This document shows positions 1 through 9,579 of a stretch of 64,000 bases of DNA, piece after piece. The first letter of the stretch is position 1, and every line of letters starts with the position of its first letter. Under the pieces are notes generated by a model, which saw nothing but the letters and a program-made list of their open reading frames with translations, was not told the origin of the DNA and did no database searches. The DNA comes from Vibrio sp. LaRot3 (GTDB lineage: Bacteria > Pseudomonadota > Gammaproteobacteria > Enterobacterales > Vibrionaceae): NCBI RefSeq assembly GCF_027587025.1, contig NZ_JAPPTI010000011.1:33742-97741 (forward strand). The letters are read 5' to 3'. Made by a program: the position numbers and the translations under genes.

Positions 1-2154
1 GAACTGAATCTTGGCGATTCAAAACCTCAAGGCACACTCGCGCTGCAAATCTTGTCAACCTCAAAAACTCCGCAGCTGATTGATAACCTCAATGCAAATG
101 GTCTCGATGAGAACTTATACACGGTTGATTCTGACCTACCAGGCCAAGCTGTTGCATCTAATGTGGTTTTCCGCGCACCAAACTCTTCAGACGTTATTTC
201 ACCGATTACCGACCTCGTAGTAATTGAATCAAAAGACGTCACAAATGACATCGATGGTGACGGCAGCGTTTCCGAGCAAGAAGCGATTCAAGCAGTTCAA
301 ACTAGCCTTGGTGATATTGACCCATATTCTGACTTTGTTTCAGGCGAGGACGCCGATCCGATTTTGCACAAAACCGCGCAAATTCTTACGGCAACAAAAG
401 CAGAAAAAGGTGACGCCTATGAACAAGAGATCACGGATGGTACGAGTGACTTCGCTCAAGATGCAAAAGCCGTTGCGGATAGCATCAAAGATGATGAGAG
501 CAAACTAAACGACCCTACCTATGTTACTCCCGTTGATGGTAATCCCAACAACGTTGAGACCCCTACCTATAAAACCAGCGTTGATGGCAAGGTGTACGAC
601 GCCATTCAAGCGGCCTTTGATAGTGTGGAGCTCACTCTGGGTGATGTGGGTAACAGTAATTACCTATTCGAAGTGCCTATTGACGGATTATTTTATGATG
701 GCGATTTACCCAATGGTATTGAGCTTACAGCTTATGACGGTTCATCTGGTAATACCGAACTAGATATATCTGAGTTATCCAATTCCAATATTCACGTTGC
801 GATATACGATAACTACAACGGTCTAGGAAAAGATATTATCGCGCTTGGTATTCAAGATACTAACTCGATAGCCAAAGCCGGTGATTTCGAAGTTACTTTA
901 AAACTACGAGCTCAAGACTCTGATAACTACTCAAAGACCGAAGCGACATTCTCCTTTAGTGTCGACCAAGGCGAAGCAACCGCACCAGAAGCGACGTCGG
1001 TACTAGAGGATATCGAAGATCAAGTTTCTCAATGGCAACTTGTAGAGCGTAAAGAAGTGCCAGACACCTATCGTGTGTCCTACTCTGGCCTATTTGATAG
1101 TGAAAACACCGTAAACGTAACAGCAAAAACGAACCTTTCCATTGCTGGACTCATGCTGACAAATACAAGTGATACTCAAGAGCTTGTCCTTTCTGGTACG
1201 CCGACTCTTTCAAGTAACGATGCTAACTTAGAGTTTGAGATTTGGATTACGGGTACCGACTCAACGACAGGTCTCTCAACCCAAGTCACCGTAGAAGTGC
1301 CTGACATTGCCGATGTCCGTCCGCTGCATCCATTAGAAGCCAAAGAACTGTTCTATATTGAAACACCTGAAGACGATGAGATTCTTAACTCCTGTCAGAC
1401 TTTCTATCTCGCAGACGGTGAAGTTTATTTTGGCGATGAGGGCTATAACGGAGACCTCACCAGCAGCTGCGCACCAGTCTCCCCAACCCCATCCGCTACT
1501 TATACGGTAGAGGGCGATATCATCACCATCTATGAAGGTGATTATGACCCAATGACTTTTGAAGTGATGTACACAGCTAAAGAATCTAATGGAATTGAGC
1601 GATTTACCGTTACGAGCACCGAGCTGAACAACGATGGAAACTATTCCGCAACCTTTGAAGCATTCGCTGCAAAAGAGGCTGCAGAAAAACGTATCAACTT
1701 AACATCGACCGATGACTGGGATAGCGCCGCTCTTCCTACGACTCTGCATCTACCTAACAACCGCGATGGTAGCCATAAACCTCGCTTCGTTGAAGTCTAT
1801 ATTACCGCGCAAATGCAAAATAGTGGTGATGGTGATGAAGGAAACCTTAATGAGAAAGCCGATGCCGATTTGTTCTTTGATACTGTTGATGGCAGCGACA
1901 TTACTTGTGCCGACTTGCGAAACAACTTAGAGACCATTTCTTTTGCCTCTATAGAAAGCACCGAATGTTACGATGGACAGGATCAAGACGAAAGCGGCAA
2001 TCCGAAAGGCCCTGCATACGCAATCATTGACTTCGATTACGATACCGAGTTTGTCGACAATAGCGTACATGCTATCTATCTCAACGGTTTTACGGACAAC
2101 GATGTTCGCTTGATGCGTAATATTCGCTTCACAGGAAATAGTCATTACGACTAA
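1..2154 (+). CDS. large secreted calcium-loop / Ig-like surface protein, 3' part
   Basis: The reading frame is open from the first base of the window to a TAA stop, so the N-terminus lies outside. About 717 residues are visible. A calcium-loop stretch DIDGDGSVSEQE, like an EF-hand or dockerin loop, sits near residue 85. Two acidic beta-rich blocks (about 215-325 and 350-440) look like cadherin- or Ig-type repeats, rich in Asp, Asn, Thr and Ser with almost no Lys clusters. The few cysteines are confined to the C-terminal half and could form disulfides. This composition suggests an exported surface or adhesin-like protein. I do not recognise the family, and no sorting or autotransporter signal is visible at the C-terminus. 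It ends at a bidirectional terminator shared with the converging SPOR gene. Confidence 0.6.
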   Translation, partial: ELNLGDSKPQGTLALQILSTSKTPQLIDNLNANGLDENLYTVDSDLPGQAVASNVVFRAPNSSDVISPITDLVVIESKDVTNDIDGDGSVSEQEAIQAVQTSLGDIDPYSDFVSGEDADPILHKTAQILTATKAEKGDAYEQEITDGTSDFAQDAKAVADSIKDDESKLNDPTYVTPVDGNPNNVETPTYKTSVDGKVYDAIQAAFDSVELTLGDVGNSNYLFEVPIDGLFYDGDLPNGIELTAYDGSSGNTELDISELSNSNIHVAIYDNYNGLGKDIIALGIQDTNSIAKAGDFEVTLKLRAQDSDNYSKTEATFSFSVDQGEATAPEATSVLEDIEDQVSQWQLVERKEVPDTYRVSYSGLFDSENTVNVTAKTNLSIAGLMLTNTSDTQELVLSGTPTLSSNDANLEFEIWITGTDSTTGLSTQVTVEVPDIADVRPLHPLEAKELFYIETPEDDEILNSCQTFYLADGEVYFGDEGYNGDLTSSCAPVSPTPSATYTVEGDIITIYEGDYDPMTFEVMYTAKESNGIERFTVTSTELNNDGNYSATFEAFAAKEAAEKRINLTSTDDWDSAALPTTLHLPNNRDGSHKPRFVEVYITAQMQNSGDGDEGNLNEKADADLFFDTVDGSDITCADLRNNLETISFASIESTECYDGQDQDESGNPKGPAYAIIDFDYDTEFVDNSVHAIYLNGFTDNDVRLMRNIRFTGNSHYD

Positions 2155-2164
2155 CGCCGATACG

Positions 2165-2194
2165 AAAAAAGCAGACCTACTTAGGTCTGCTTTT
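2165..2194. terminator. bidirectional terminator between the surface protein and SPOR genes
   Basis: An 8-bp stem (GCAGACCT/AGGTCTGC) with a 4-nt loop is flanked by an A-run on the left and a T-run on the right. It can therefore end transcription from both converging genes. Confidence 0.8.
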
Positions 2195-2213
2195 CAACTT
2201 ATACGCGAGTTAA

Positions 2214-3137
2214 TTACTTAGCACACATAATATTCAGTAGTGATGAACCTTTAATCTGCGTCACTTTACCATTAGTAAATAGACCGCGGCGCTTATTGCC
2301 CCAGTAAGGTAAGTGCATCGGCCATTTGTTGGCTTTCATGATATTGGCTTCTAGCAATAGCTGCCACTGCTCTTCCGTCGGCAAGCCCATTCCTAACTGG
2401 CGACATACTTTCAGTGCACCATCGTAATCAAAACGATTCCAAGGTAAACCATATTCCATATAGAACTGGTCATCGCTAAACATGATGTATGGCACTTTGA
2501 ACTGCACATCACCCACCATAGCTTCACGGCGGATTGATATCTCGCTATCGCGCGCGGTTGACTTCACTGGCGGCTCAATGGCTTTTAATGGCGCAGGTTC
2601 AACGACAGGCTTTGGCGGAGTGATCACTGTAGCCGCTTGCGCAGCTGGTGTCGCGTTACGAACTTGGGGTTGTGCCACAGGCTTTTTCGCCACAGCGCCT
2701 TTAACGACTTCACGAATAAAGGCTTCTTTATAGCGAGTGATGGTTTTCACCTTAGCCAAATCTTGCTTCGCGTCAGTAAAATCTGTGTATGGCCCAATCA
2801 AGCAGCGAGCGTTGCGACCTTCAATTTTCGCCCAAACATCAGTAGTGATCTTTGGGTAAATGACTTTCGCTTCTTTCACTGTCAATGGCTTGGCAAATAC
2901 ACCACACTGAATCCAAAAGTTTGATTGTTCACCTTTTGGTTGCTGCTTACCCCATAGTCCTTTACCTATCGGGCAAGATTTATCTAAAAGCGGTAAGTCC
3001 TGTGTCGATGCCTGAGTCGCATCACATAAAAAATCCTGAGCTTGCGAAGGCGCAGCGAAAGCAGCCAAACAAAGTAAAGAGGCTGAAAATACTTTAGCGA
3101 GTGGCTTAAATGGCTTCATTGCCATGTTTGTTTTCAT
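2214..3137 (-). CDS. SPOR-domain periplasmic protein with FGE-like C-terminal region
   Basis: From the ATG at 3137 the protein has a signal peptide (positively charged start, hydrophobic SASLLCLAAFAA, cleavage near AQA). A region with FWIQCGVFAKP...CLIGPYTDFTDA follows and resembles a SPOR (peptidoglycan-binding) domain. Next come a Pro/Ala-rich linker and a C-terminal part with LGMGLPTEEQWQ and PYWGNK, which resembles the RLPTEAEWE segment of formylglycine-generating/lectin-like folds. The frame extends upstream to an ATG at 3242 with a better GGAG ribosome site. That start would put about 40 residues before the signal peptide, so I prefer the internal one, but this is not settled. A periplasmic cell-wall-associated role is inferred. 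The exact function is unknown. Confidence 0.6.
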   Translation of the reverse strand: MKTNMAMKPFKPLAKVFSASLLCLAAFAAPSQAQDFLCDATQASTQDLPLLDKSCPIGKGLWGKQQPKGEQSNFWIQCGVFAKPLTVKEAKVIYPKITTDVWAKIEGRNARCLIGPYTDFTDAKQDLAKVKTITRYKEAFIREVVKGAVAKKPVAQPQVRNATPAAQAATVITPPKPVVEPAPLKAIEPPVKSTARDSEISIRREAMVGDVQFKVPYIMFSDDQFYMEYGLPWNRFDYDGALKVCRQLGMGLPTEEQWQLLLEANIMKANKWPMHLPYWGNKRRGLFTNGKVTQIKGSSLLNIMCAK

Positions 3138-3308
3138 ATTGTCCAATAAACCTATTCTATTCTTTGCCTGATCACGGGCCACATTGCGAAATATCGCTAT
3201 GTTAGATAACAAGGCTCTACCAGAGTTCCTTTGAAACTTCATAGTTCAACTCCACTCATTCGCGATAGCATAATTATTGACGTCGTGCCGTATACAAAAT
3301 GTCGATGC

Positions 3309-3337
3309 AAAAAAAGAGCCGTAATCTCTTACGGCTC
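3309..3337 (-). terminator. terminator of the peptide ABC transporter operon
   Basis: A 9-bp stem (GAGCCGTAA/TTACGGCTC) with loop TCTC is followed, on the minus strand, by seven T. It lies 40 bp beyond the last permease gene. Confidence 0.85.
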
Positions 3338-3376
3338 TCAGTTTAAGTCAATTTTCGATACAAACCCTAGATTGGA

Positions 3377-4327
3377 TCACCCTTTATAGATTTTCGGGTT
3401 AAATACATCACGCAGCCAGTCACCTAATAGGTTGATTACCAAGACTAAAGTTATCAGAACAATGCCAGGGAAAGCAGTAATCCACCAAGCACCAGAGAAA
3501 ATGTAGTTAAATCCAGTACTGATTAACGCCCCTAATGATGGCTGATCAACCGGTAAACCTAACCCAAGGAAGGAAAGTGCCGCTTCTGACATGATGGCAT
3601 TTGCCACCTGCACCGTTGAAATAACCAAGATAGGTGACAGACAGTTCGGCAGAATATGACGGAACATGATACGTGGAGCTTTAAAGCCCATTACTCGCGC
3701 CGCTTCTACGTACTCTTTCTTCTTCTCGGCCAATACCGAAGCTCGAATGGTTCGGGCATATTGAGGCCACTCAGCCACACCGATAATCACCACCAGCATC
3801 ACCACCGCATATTGGCTATAAAAATCACTGCCAAAGCTGGCTTTAAATATCGCCGATACGATGATTGCCACCATCATAGTTGAGAATGACAACTGAACAT
3901 CAGCAAATCGCATCAAGAAACTATCAATACGGCCACCAAAGTAACCTGCTGACAAACCAATAACGATACCTAACACCAACTGCAATCCGACCGCTAAAAA
4001 GCCAATGGTGAGAGAAAGGCGTGAGCCATACAAAATGGTCGAAAGAATATCGCGCCCTTGCTCATCTGTCCCCAATAGAAAACGCTCATCACTGCCTTCC
4101 ATCCATGCAGGAGGCAGCTCTGAATCTAAAATATCAATCGAGCTTAAATCGTAGGGGTCGGTCGGCGCAAAAATGGGCGCTGCCAACGCCATGACCAAGA
4201 ACATCATAAACACGGTAAAGCTCGCCATAGCGACCTTATCGCGCTTGAAGTAATACAAGAAATCCGACTGCTTAAATCGATCCCAACGAGAAGGAGCAGA
4301 CGTTTGAGTTGCTACATTGTTAGCCAT
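3377..4327 (-). CDS. peptide ABC transporter permease, DppC/OppC type
   Basis: An inner-membrane permease of about 316 aa with the N-terminal OppC-type segment, about six hydrophobic helices, and the cytoplasmic EAA loop (EYVEAARVMGF...HILPNCLSPI) that contacts the ATPase. It is the second permease of the operon and pairs with the upstream DppB-like subunit. The ATG at 4327 has an AAGGAG site seven bases upstream. A GTG three bases further upstream is too close to that site. Its start nearly touches the stop of the preceding gene, implying translational coupling. Substrate is predicted to be peptides by family; the exact substrate cannot be read from the sequence. Confidence 0.88.
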   Translation of the reverse strand: MANNVATQTSAPSRWDRFKQSDFLYYFKRDKVAMASFTVFMMFLVMALAAPIFAPTDPYDLSSIDILDSELPPAWMEGSDERFLLGTDEQGRDILSTILYGSRLSLTIGFLAVGLQLVLGIVIGLSAGYFGGRIDSFLMRFADVQLSFSTMMVAIIVSAIFKASFGSDFYSQYAVVMLVVIIGVAEWPQYARTIRASVLAEKKKEYVEAARVMGFKAPRIMFRHILPNCLSPILVISTVQVANAIMSEAALSFLGLGLPVDQPSLGALISTGFNYIFSGAWWITAFPGIVLITLVLVINLLGDWLRDVFNPKIYKG

Positions 4328-4329
4328 CA

Positions 4330-5307
4330 CTATGCTCCTTTACCTGTTAGGTTCACCGTTGGGTTAATTAACCCGTACAACAAGTCGACAATAGTATTAG
4401 TCACGACGAATATAAGCCCAACGAAAATAACGTAAGCCGTAATCAATGGCGTATCGACTCGGTTAATCGCTTCAAGGAAAAGGAAACCAGTACCCGGCCA
4501 CTGGAACACCGTCTCAGTCAGAATTGTGTAAGCCACCATAGTACCGATCTGCACCCCGCCAACCGTCAAAACAGGCAACATGGTGTTTTTCAAGGCATGT
4601 TGATAGTAGATTTTGTTCAGTGCGAGGCCTTTCGCCTTACCAAACTTAATGTATTCAGAGCTGAGTACTTCGAGCATCTCAGAGCGAACCAAACGAATAA
4701 ACAGCGGCAGCATAATCGACGCGAGCGCAACACAAGGCAAAATCAAATGCGCTAAGCCATCGAGTGTAAAGAAGCCCGACTCCCAGCCGAGAACATTGGC
4801 GGTTTCCCCCCGCCCATAAGATGGCAGCCAGCCCAATTCAATCGAGAAGACATACATCAACATGATCGCGGTTAAGAACACCGGAATTGAAATACCAATA
4901 CTACTTAGCGCCATCACCACTTTAGTAAAGAAGCTCTTAGGATGGATTGCGGAATAAACACCAAGCGGAATCGACAATACGATGATGATAATTGACGCGC
5001 CAAAGACCAGCTCAAGTGTCGCGACCAACTTATCTAGAATCACTTCAACCGCAGGGCGCTTGAAGAAGTAAGACGTACCAAGATCACCCTGTAGCGCAGC
5101 GCCTACAAAGCGAGTGTATTTTGTAATGAAGGGATCATTTAAGCCGAGCTCATCACGCAGCGCTTGACGCTCTGACTCTGAAACCGACTGACCGACAAGC
5201 TCACGTAGCGGGTCACCCAGATTATCCTGAATGGCGAACGCCACTAAACTGATCACAAACATCACTATCAGTGCCTGAAACAGGCGCTTGACCAGAAACG
5301 AAAACAT
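4330..5307 (-). CDS. peptide ABC transporter permease, DppB/OppB type
   Basis: An inner-membrane permease of 325 aa. The N-terminus MFSFLVKRLFQALIVMF is the typical DppB first helix. The EAA loop reads YIKFGKAKGLALNKIYYQHALKNTMLPVL, split here by position around residues 215-245, and several further hydrophobic helices follow. Together with the next gene it should form the heterodimeric channel. It lies 210 bp downstream of the binding-protein gene. A stem-loop in that gap may lower permease expression relative to the binding protein. Confidence 0.88.
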   Translation of the reverse strand: MFSFLVKRLFQALIVMFVISLVAFAIQDNLGDPLRELVGQSVSESERQALRDELGLNDPFITKYTRFVGAALQGDLGTSYFFKRPAVEVILDKLVATLELVFGASIIIIVLSIPLGVYSAIHPKSFFTKVVMALSSIGISIPVFLTAIMLMYVFSIELGWLPSYGRGETANVLGWESGFFTLDGLAHLILPCVALASIMLPLFIRLVRSEMLEVLSSEYIKFGKAKGLALNKIYYQHALKNTMLPVLTVGGVQIGTMVAYTILTETVFQWPGTGFLFLEAINRVDTPLITAYVIFVGLIFVVTNTIVDLLYGLINPTVNLTGKGA

Positions 5308-5401
5308 TCCTTGCCCCTTTCTTTCCTTAGAGAGTCATTGACCGTCATCCTTGACCACAAGGCCGAGTTAATTGGTCAATCTGCTCAACCAGTCTTAACA
5401 A

Positions 5402-5437
5402 AGGTGCTCACCCCGACTGAGATAAAGATGAGCACCT
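5402..5437 (-). other. intercistronic stem-loop in the ABC operon
   Basis: AGGTGCTCA and TGAGCACCT form a perfect 9-bp stem with an 18-nt loop in the gap between the binding-protein and permease genes. There is no clean T-run after it. It looks like an mRNA-stabilising or partial-attenuation hairpin rather than a full terminator. Confidence 0.55.
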
Positions 5438-5516
5438 AAACAAGCAAATTTCTCGACAAAGTGACCATTAACTACACGTAGCTTAGTAAGCGGTCACTTC
5501 GCAATTGCCCCTTCTC

Positions 5517-7133
5517 TTACTTAACCACTAGGTCGCCAAAGTAAGGGAAGTTCATCGCGTTGACGATAGGTTCAATCTCAACGTTCGCTTTGGCACCCCA
5601 AGCAAGGTTCTGCCAGTGTAGAGGAACGAATGCCGCATCGTTGTATAACGTTGCTTCCACTGTTTTCAGCATTTCAGCACGCTTAGCCGGATCCGTTTCA
5701 ACGTTTGACGCTTCCACTAGCTTGTCGACTTCTGGGTTTGAGTAGTAACCACAGTTGTATTGGCCTTTACCTGTTGCTTCGTCGCGCGTCATCGTTAAGA
5801 ACTCAGAGAAGTTCGCTGAATCTTCCGTATCTGAGTGCCAACCAATCATCAGCATGTCCGCTGCACATTTATCAAACTCAGGCCAGTACTGCGCTTTAGG
5901 CATAGTCTTTAGATCAACCTTAATACCAATCTTAGATAGCATCGCTGCTGCAGATTGTGCAATCTTGGCATCATTTACGTAGCGGTTGTTTGGCGCCATC
6001 ATGGTTAAGCTAAAGCCATCTGGGTAGCCTGCTTCAACCATTAGCTGCTTGGCTTTTTCTAGATCAAAACGAGGCACAAGCGCTTCATCATAACCAGCGT
6101 AACCTGATGGGCCTTGCTGACCAGCGACCGTCGCGAAACCTTTCATTACTTTCTCAACGATACCTTCGTTGTTAATCGCATGAACAATCGCCTGACGAAC
6201 ACGAACATCTTTCAGTGCTTCATTGCTGTTTTGATTCATTTGGAAAGTGATGATTCGCGTACCTGAAAGGGTCACAAGATCGATATCTGATGCGCTTTGA
6301 ACACGCTTGTGGTCGTTAGGTGCAACGGGCGCAATCATGTCTACGTCACCAGAAAGCAGCGCAGCTACGCGAGTCGCATCTTCTTTGATTGGTACAAGCG
6401 TGAGTTTGTCTACGTTACCTGTATCTTTATCCCAGTAACCATCAAAGCGTTCAAACTCTACTTTTACGCCTTGCTCACGAGCCGTTACGATGAATGGGCC
6501 GGTACCAGACACATTGGTCGATGCGAACGAGTTACCGTGCTTCACAACTTCTGCTTTGTCTTTGCCATCAGCAGTCGAGCCCGTGTAGAACTTGCTGTCC
6601 ATCGGGAAGATGTAAGTGGCTGTTTGCAGTACTAATGGGTAAGCACCTTTGGATACTAGCTCAACTGTGTAGTCGTCCACTTTAGTCATCTTCTCGTATG
6701 GTTCAAAGATGGCTTTAAAGTCTGGCGAATTTTTCAAACGCTCAAATGTCCATACGACATCATCTGCGGTTAGCTCATTACCAGAGTGGAATTTCACACC
6801 TTTGCGCAGAACAAAGCGGAAAGTGGTGTCATCCACACGCTCCCAGCTTTCTGCAAGGCGAGATTCAAAATCAAGAGATTGGGTGTAACGCACTAGAGGG
6901 TCAAATACCATGTGCGACATCTGCAGCGTACCACCAGAAAGCTGCTCATGTGGGTCTAGTGATACTGGGTCAGCATCATAAGCCACTTTAATCGCTACTT
7001 CTTGTGCCGCTGGCTGCTCTACTTTTGCAGCCTCTTGCTCTGCAACTTTCTCTTCTTTTGGTTGCATCGCAAAATAGATACCACCGGCAGCCACTACTGC
7101 GACGGCGACTGCAATCTTGGTTTTCATACTCAT
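5517..7133 (-). CDS. peptide ABC transporter substrate-binding protein (family 5), membrane-tethered
   Basis: A family 5 extracellular solute-binding protein of about 538 aa. It has the typical AYDADPVSLDPHEQLSGG opening, VKFHSGNELTADDVVWTFER, and a C-terminal EATLYNDAAFVPLHW motif. The N-terminus carries one hydrophobic helix (IAVAVAVVAAGGIYFAM) with no lipobox cysteine and no clear cleavage site, followed by a Glu/Ala/Gln-rich linker. It may therefore stay anchored in the inner membrane. The ATG at 7133 has AAGGAG eight bases upstream. The ATG at 7139 is only two bases from that site. It is encoded between the ATPase and the permeases, so it should capture peptides for this importer. Confidence 0.88.
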   Translation of the reverse strand: MSMKTKIAVAVAVVAAGGIYFAMQPKEEKVAEQEAAKVEQPAAQEVAIKVAYDADPVSLDPHEQLSGGTLQMSHMVFDPLVRYTQSLDFESRLAESWERVDDTTFRFVLRKGVKFHSGNELTADDVVWTFERLKNSPDFKAIFEPYEKMTKVDDYTVELVSKGAYPLVLQTATYIFPMDSKFYTGSTADGKDKAEVVKHGNSFASTNVSGTGPFIVTAREQGVKVEFERFDGYWDKDTGNVDKLTLVPIKEDATRVAALLSGDVDMIAPVAPNDHKRVQSASDIDLVTLSGTRIITFQMNQNSNEALKDVRVRQAIVHAINNEGIVEKVMKGFATVAGQQGPSGYAGYDEALVPRFDLEKAKQLMVEAGYPDGFSLTMMAPNNRYVNDAKIAQSAAAMLSKIGIKVDLKTMPKAQYWPEFDKCAADMLMIGWHSDTEDSANFSEFLTMTRDEATGKGQYNCGYYSNPEVDKLVEASNVETDPAKRAEMLKTVEATLYNDAAFVPLHWQNLAWGAKANVEIEPIVNAMNFPYFGDLVVK

Positions 7134-7225
7134 CTGCATAACTCCTTATGCGGGATAGCTATCCCTAGTTTATGTTGTGTTTGCATCTTAGCTATTCGTA
7201 GGCCCCTGCCCTTGAATAGGTCGGC

Positions 7226-8941
7226 TTAAGCCGTTTTTACCTCTTCTCTTAAGCCAGTAAATTCCGGCATTAAGGAAATAAGTTGTTTGCTGTATTCGTG
7301 TTGAGGATCGGTGTAGAGCTGCTCAGTAGGAGCTACCTCCAACAACGTACCCATTTGCATCACGCCGACCCGATCGCACATCTGACGAATCACTGGTAAG
7401 TCATGACTAATGAATAGCATGGTGAGGTTTAACTCATCTTGCAGGTCTTTAAGTAGATTGAGAATTTGCGCCTGTACCGATACATCCAGCGCTGAGGTTG
7501 GTTCATCACAAATCAACAACCTTGGACGCGTTGCCAAAGCGCGAGCGATTGAAATACGTTGGCGCTGACCACCCGAAAACTCATGGGGATACTTCACACC
7601 CGCCATTTTTCCTAGGCCGACGTGATCCAATAGATCGTTAACGATCTGTCTCGTTTCTGTTTCATTGCGAGTCAGTTTGTGGAATCGAATCGGTTCGGCA
7701 ATGATGTCGAAAATTTTCATTCTCGGGTTCATTGACGTATATGGATTCTGGAACACCATCTGCATTTGACGACGCAGCGGGCGGCGTTCTTTCTCTGATT
7801 TCAGGCTAGTAAGGTCGATACCTTCAAATGTCACTCTGCCTGAGTTTGGTTGATACAAACCGGCAATGACGCGGGCAATGGTCGATTTACCCGAACCCGA
7901 TTCACCCACTAAGCCAAATGTCTCACCTTCATGGACTTCAAAGCTGACATTATTTGAAGCTTGGACGTATTCACGGCGACTTTCAAACAACGAGTCCTTG
8001 GTAATAAAGCGAAGGTTTACATTCTCAACTTGTAATAGCGGGCCAGTATAATCTCGATGATCTTGGCTTTGACCTAACCAGTGATTCTTTACATCAAGTT
8101 GCTCCATCTCGTGGGCTTCTTCGATATAGCTCACTAGCGGGAAACGGTCCAACTTGATATCTGAACGAGGCACAGCAGAAATCAAACTGCGTGTATAAGC
8201 GTGGTCTGGGTCGCCAAGCACTTTCGCGGTTGGCCCAAATTCAACCAAATCACCACGGTACATCACCGCCACTCGGTCAGTTACATTGGATACCACACCC
8301 ATATCATGGGTGACCAACATACAGCCGACGTTTTTCTTAATACAAAGCTCTCGAATCAAATTAAGGATCTGATCTTGAATGGATACATCAAGAGCCGTAG
8401 TCGGTTCGTCTGCGATAATAAGATCAGGCTCACCAGCCAGTGCGATCGCAATAACCACGCGCTGACGCATACCACCAGAGAACTGATGCGGGAATTGTTT
8501 AAGACGGTTTTCTGGTTGTGGGATACCCACCTGTTGCATCAAAGAGAGGGCGCGTTGATACGCTTCTTCATCTGATACCTGCATATTGGCATGGATGGTT
8601 TCTTTAAGCTGATGCTCTACCGTGAAAAGAGGGTTTAAGGAAGTCATCGGGTCTTGGAAGATAAATCCAATTTTTGAACCACGAACTTTGCGCATCTGCT
8701 GGGGTGTTAGACCCGAGATCTTCTCACCATCTAAAAATACTTCGCCATCAGCAATGACCCCTGGAGGGCTTAATAAGTCGATTACCGCATTACCAACGGT
8801 GGATTTACCTGCACCCGACTCACCAACCACGCCAACAATTTCTCCACGTTCAATATTGAACGATAGAGACTTAACGGCGGCGTGAACACCATGGCGAGAT
8901 GGGTATTCAATACGAAGATCTTTTACTTCTAAAAGTGACAT
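7226..8941 (-). CDS. fused double ABC ATPase of the peptide transporter (DppD-DppF type)
   Basis: A cytoplasmic ATPase of 571 aa with two complete ABC domains in one chain. The first has Walker A GESGAGKST near residue 40, signature FSGGMRQR near 155 and Walker B LIIADEPTTALD. The second has GESGSGKST near 350, FSGGQRQR near 475 and LLICDEPTSALD. Each is followed by an Asp-rich D-loop and a His switch (THD, SHD). Most Dpp/Opp systems use two separate ATPases; here they are fused as in YejF or GsiA. It is the first gene of the leftward operon, with an AGAGG ribosome site. Confidence 0.9.
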   Translation of the reverse strand: MSLLEVKDLRIEYPSRHGVHAAVKSLSFNIERGEIVGVVGESGAGKSTVGNAVIDLLSPPGVIADGEVFLDGEKISGLTPQQMRKVRGSKIGFIFQDPMTSLNPLFTVEHQLKETIHANMQVSDEEAYQRALSLMQQVGIPQPENRLKQFPHQFSGGMRQRVVIAIALAGEPDLIIADEPTTALDVSIQDQILNLIRELCIKKNVGCMLVTHDMGVVSNVTDRVAVMYRGDLVEFGPTAKVLGDPDHAYTRSLISAVPRSDIKLDRFPLVSYIEEAHEMEQLDVKNHWLGQSQDHRDYTGPLLQVENVNLRFITKDSLFESRREYVQASNNVSFEVHEGETFGLVGESGSGKSTIARVIAGLYQPNSGRVTFEGIDLTSLKSEKERRPLRRQMQMVFQNPYTSMNPRMKIFDIIAEPIRFHKLTRNETETRQIVNDLLDHVGLGKMAGVKYPHEFSGGQRQRISIARALATRPRLLICDEPTSALDVSVQAQILNLLKDLQDELNLTMLFISHDLPVIRQMCDRVGVMQMGTLLEVAPTEQLYTDPQHEYSKQLISLMPEFTGLREEVKTA

Positions 8942-9579
8942 TACCAGACCTCTACTGCTATGGCAGTTTTCTGCCCTGTCTGATACCTGTCATCAGAACA
9001 ATTACGTGCTTCAGAGAAGAAATAGCTGAACGTCTCAACAACTACCTTCTATCAATACTCTGAAAAACCGCGAACTAAACAACAGGTATTAAAGTGAATC
9101 CATTCTTTGTCAGTACATCATTCTGACAGTTACAAGTTGAACAATTTGGCAAAAAATTCACAGAAAAGCAACAAATACAGTGAAAAAAGTCGAATTTGCG
9201 CATATTTTAAGCAGCTCATAAACGAATATTTGCATAAGCAATCATGCTAACTTATCGAAAAATCTCGTTAAAACCACGTAATAGTAGGCTTTATAAGGGC
9301 TTCTTATTTAAATCATGTAAAACCGCAGGAATATTTATCCAAAAGCACGAATATAAATTCATTAACAAAAACAAAACAAGATTTTATTAAGAAACAAAAA
9401 ATCAACACGCAAAACTAGATTAAAAACCACAAACCAGACCAATCGACTAGATAATCCAAATAAAACAGTTAATTTAACAATAGTTGATATTTCGGGGTGG
9501 CATGGGTTATTTGTTGAAATTACAACCCCCAAAACGACATGAAAAAAGTGGGAAGATGAGTTCGCTAAGCAGAAAAGGG
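8942..9579. other. AT-rich intergenic region without recognisable gene
   Basis: About 640 bp separate the ATPase start from the tRNA-remnant repeats. The stretch 9120-9480 is strongly AT-rich with many A- and T-runs. I find no convincing open frame, tRNA, terminator or known sRNA. It must hold the ABC operon promoter near its left end, and its composition could attract H-NS, which is inference only. Confidence 0.5.
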
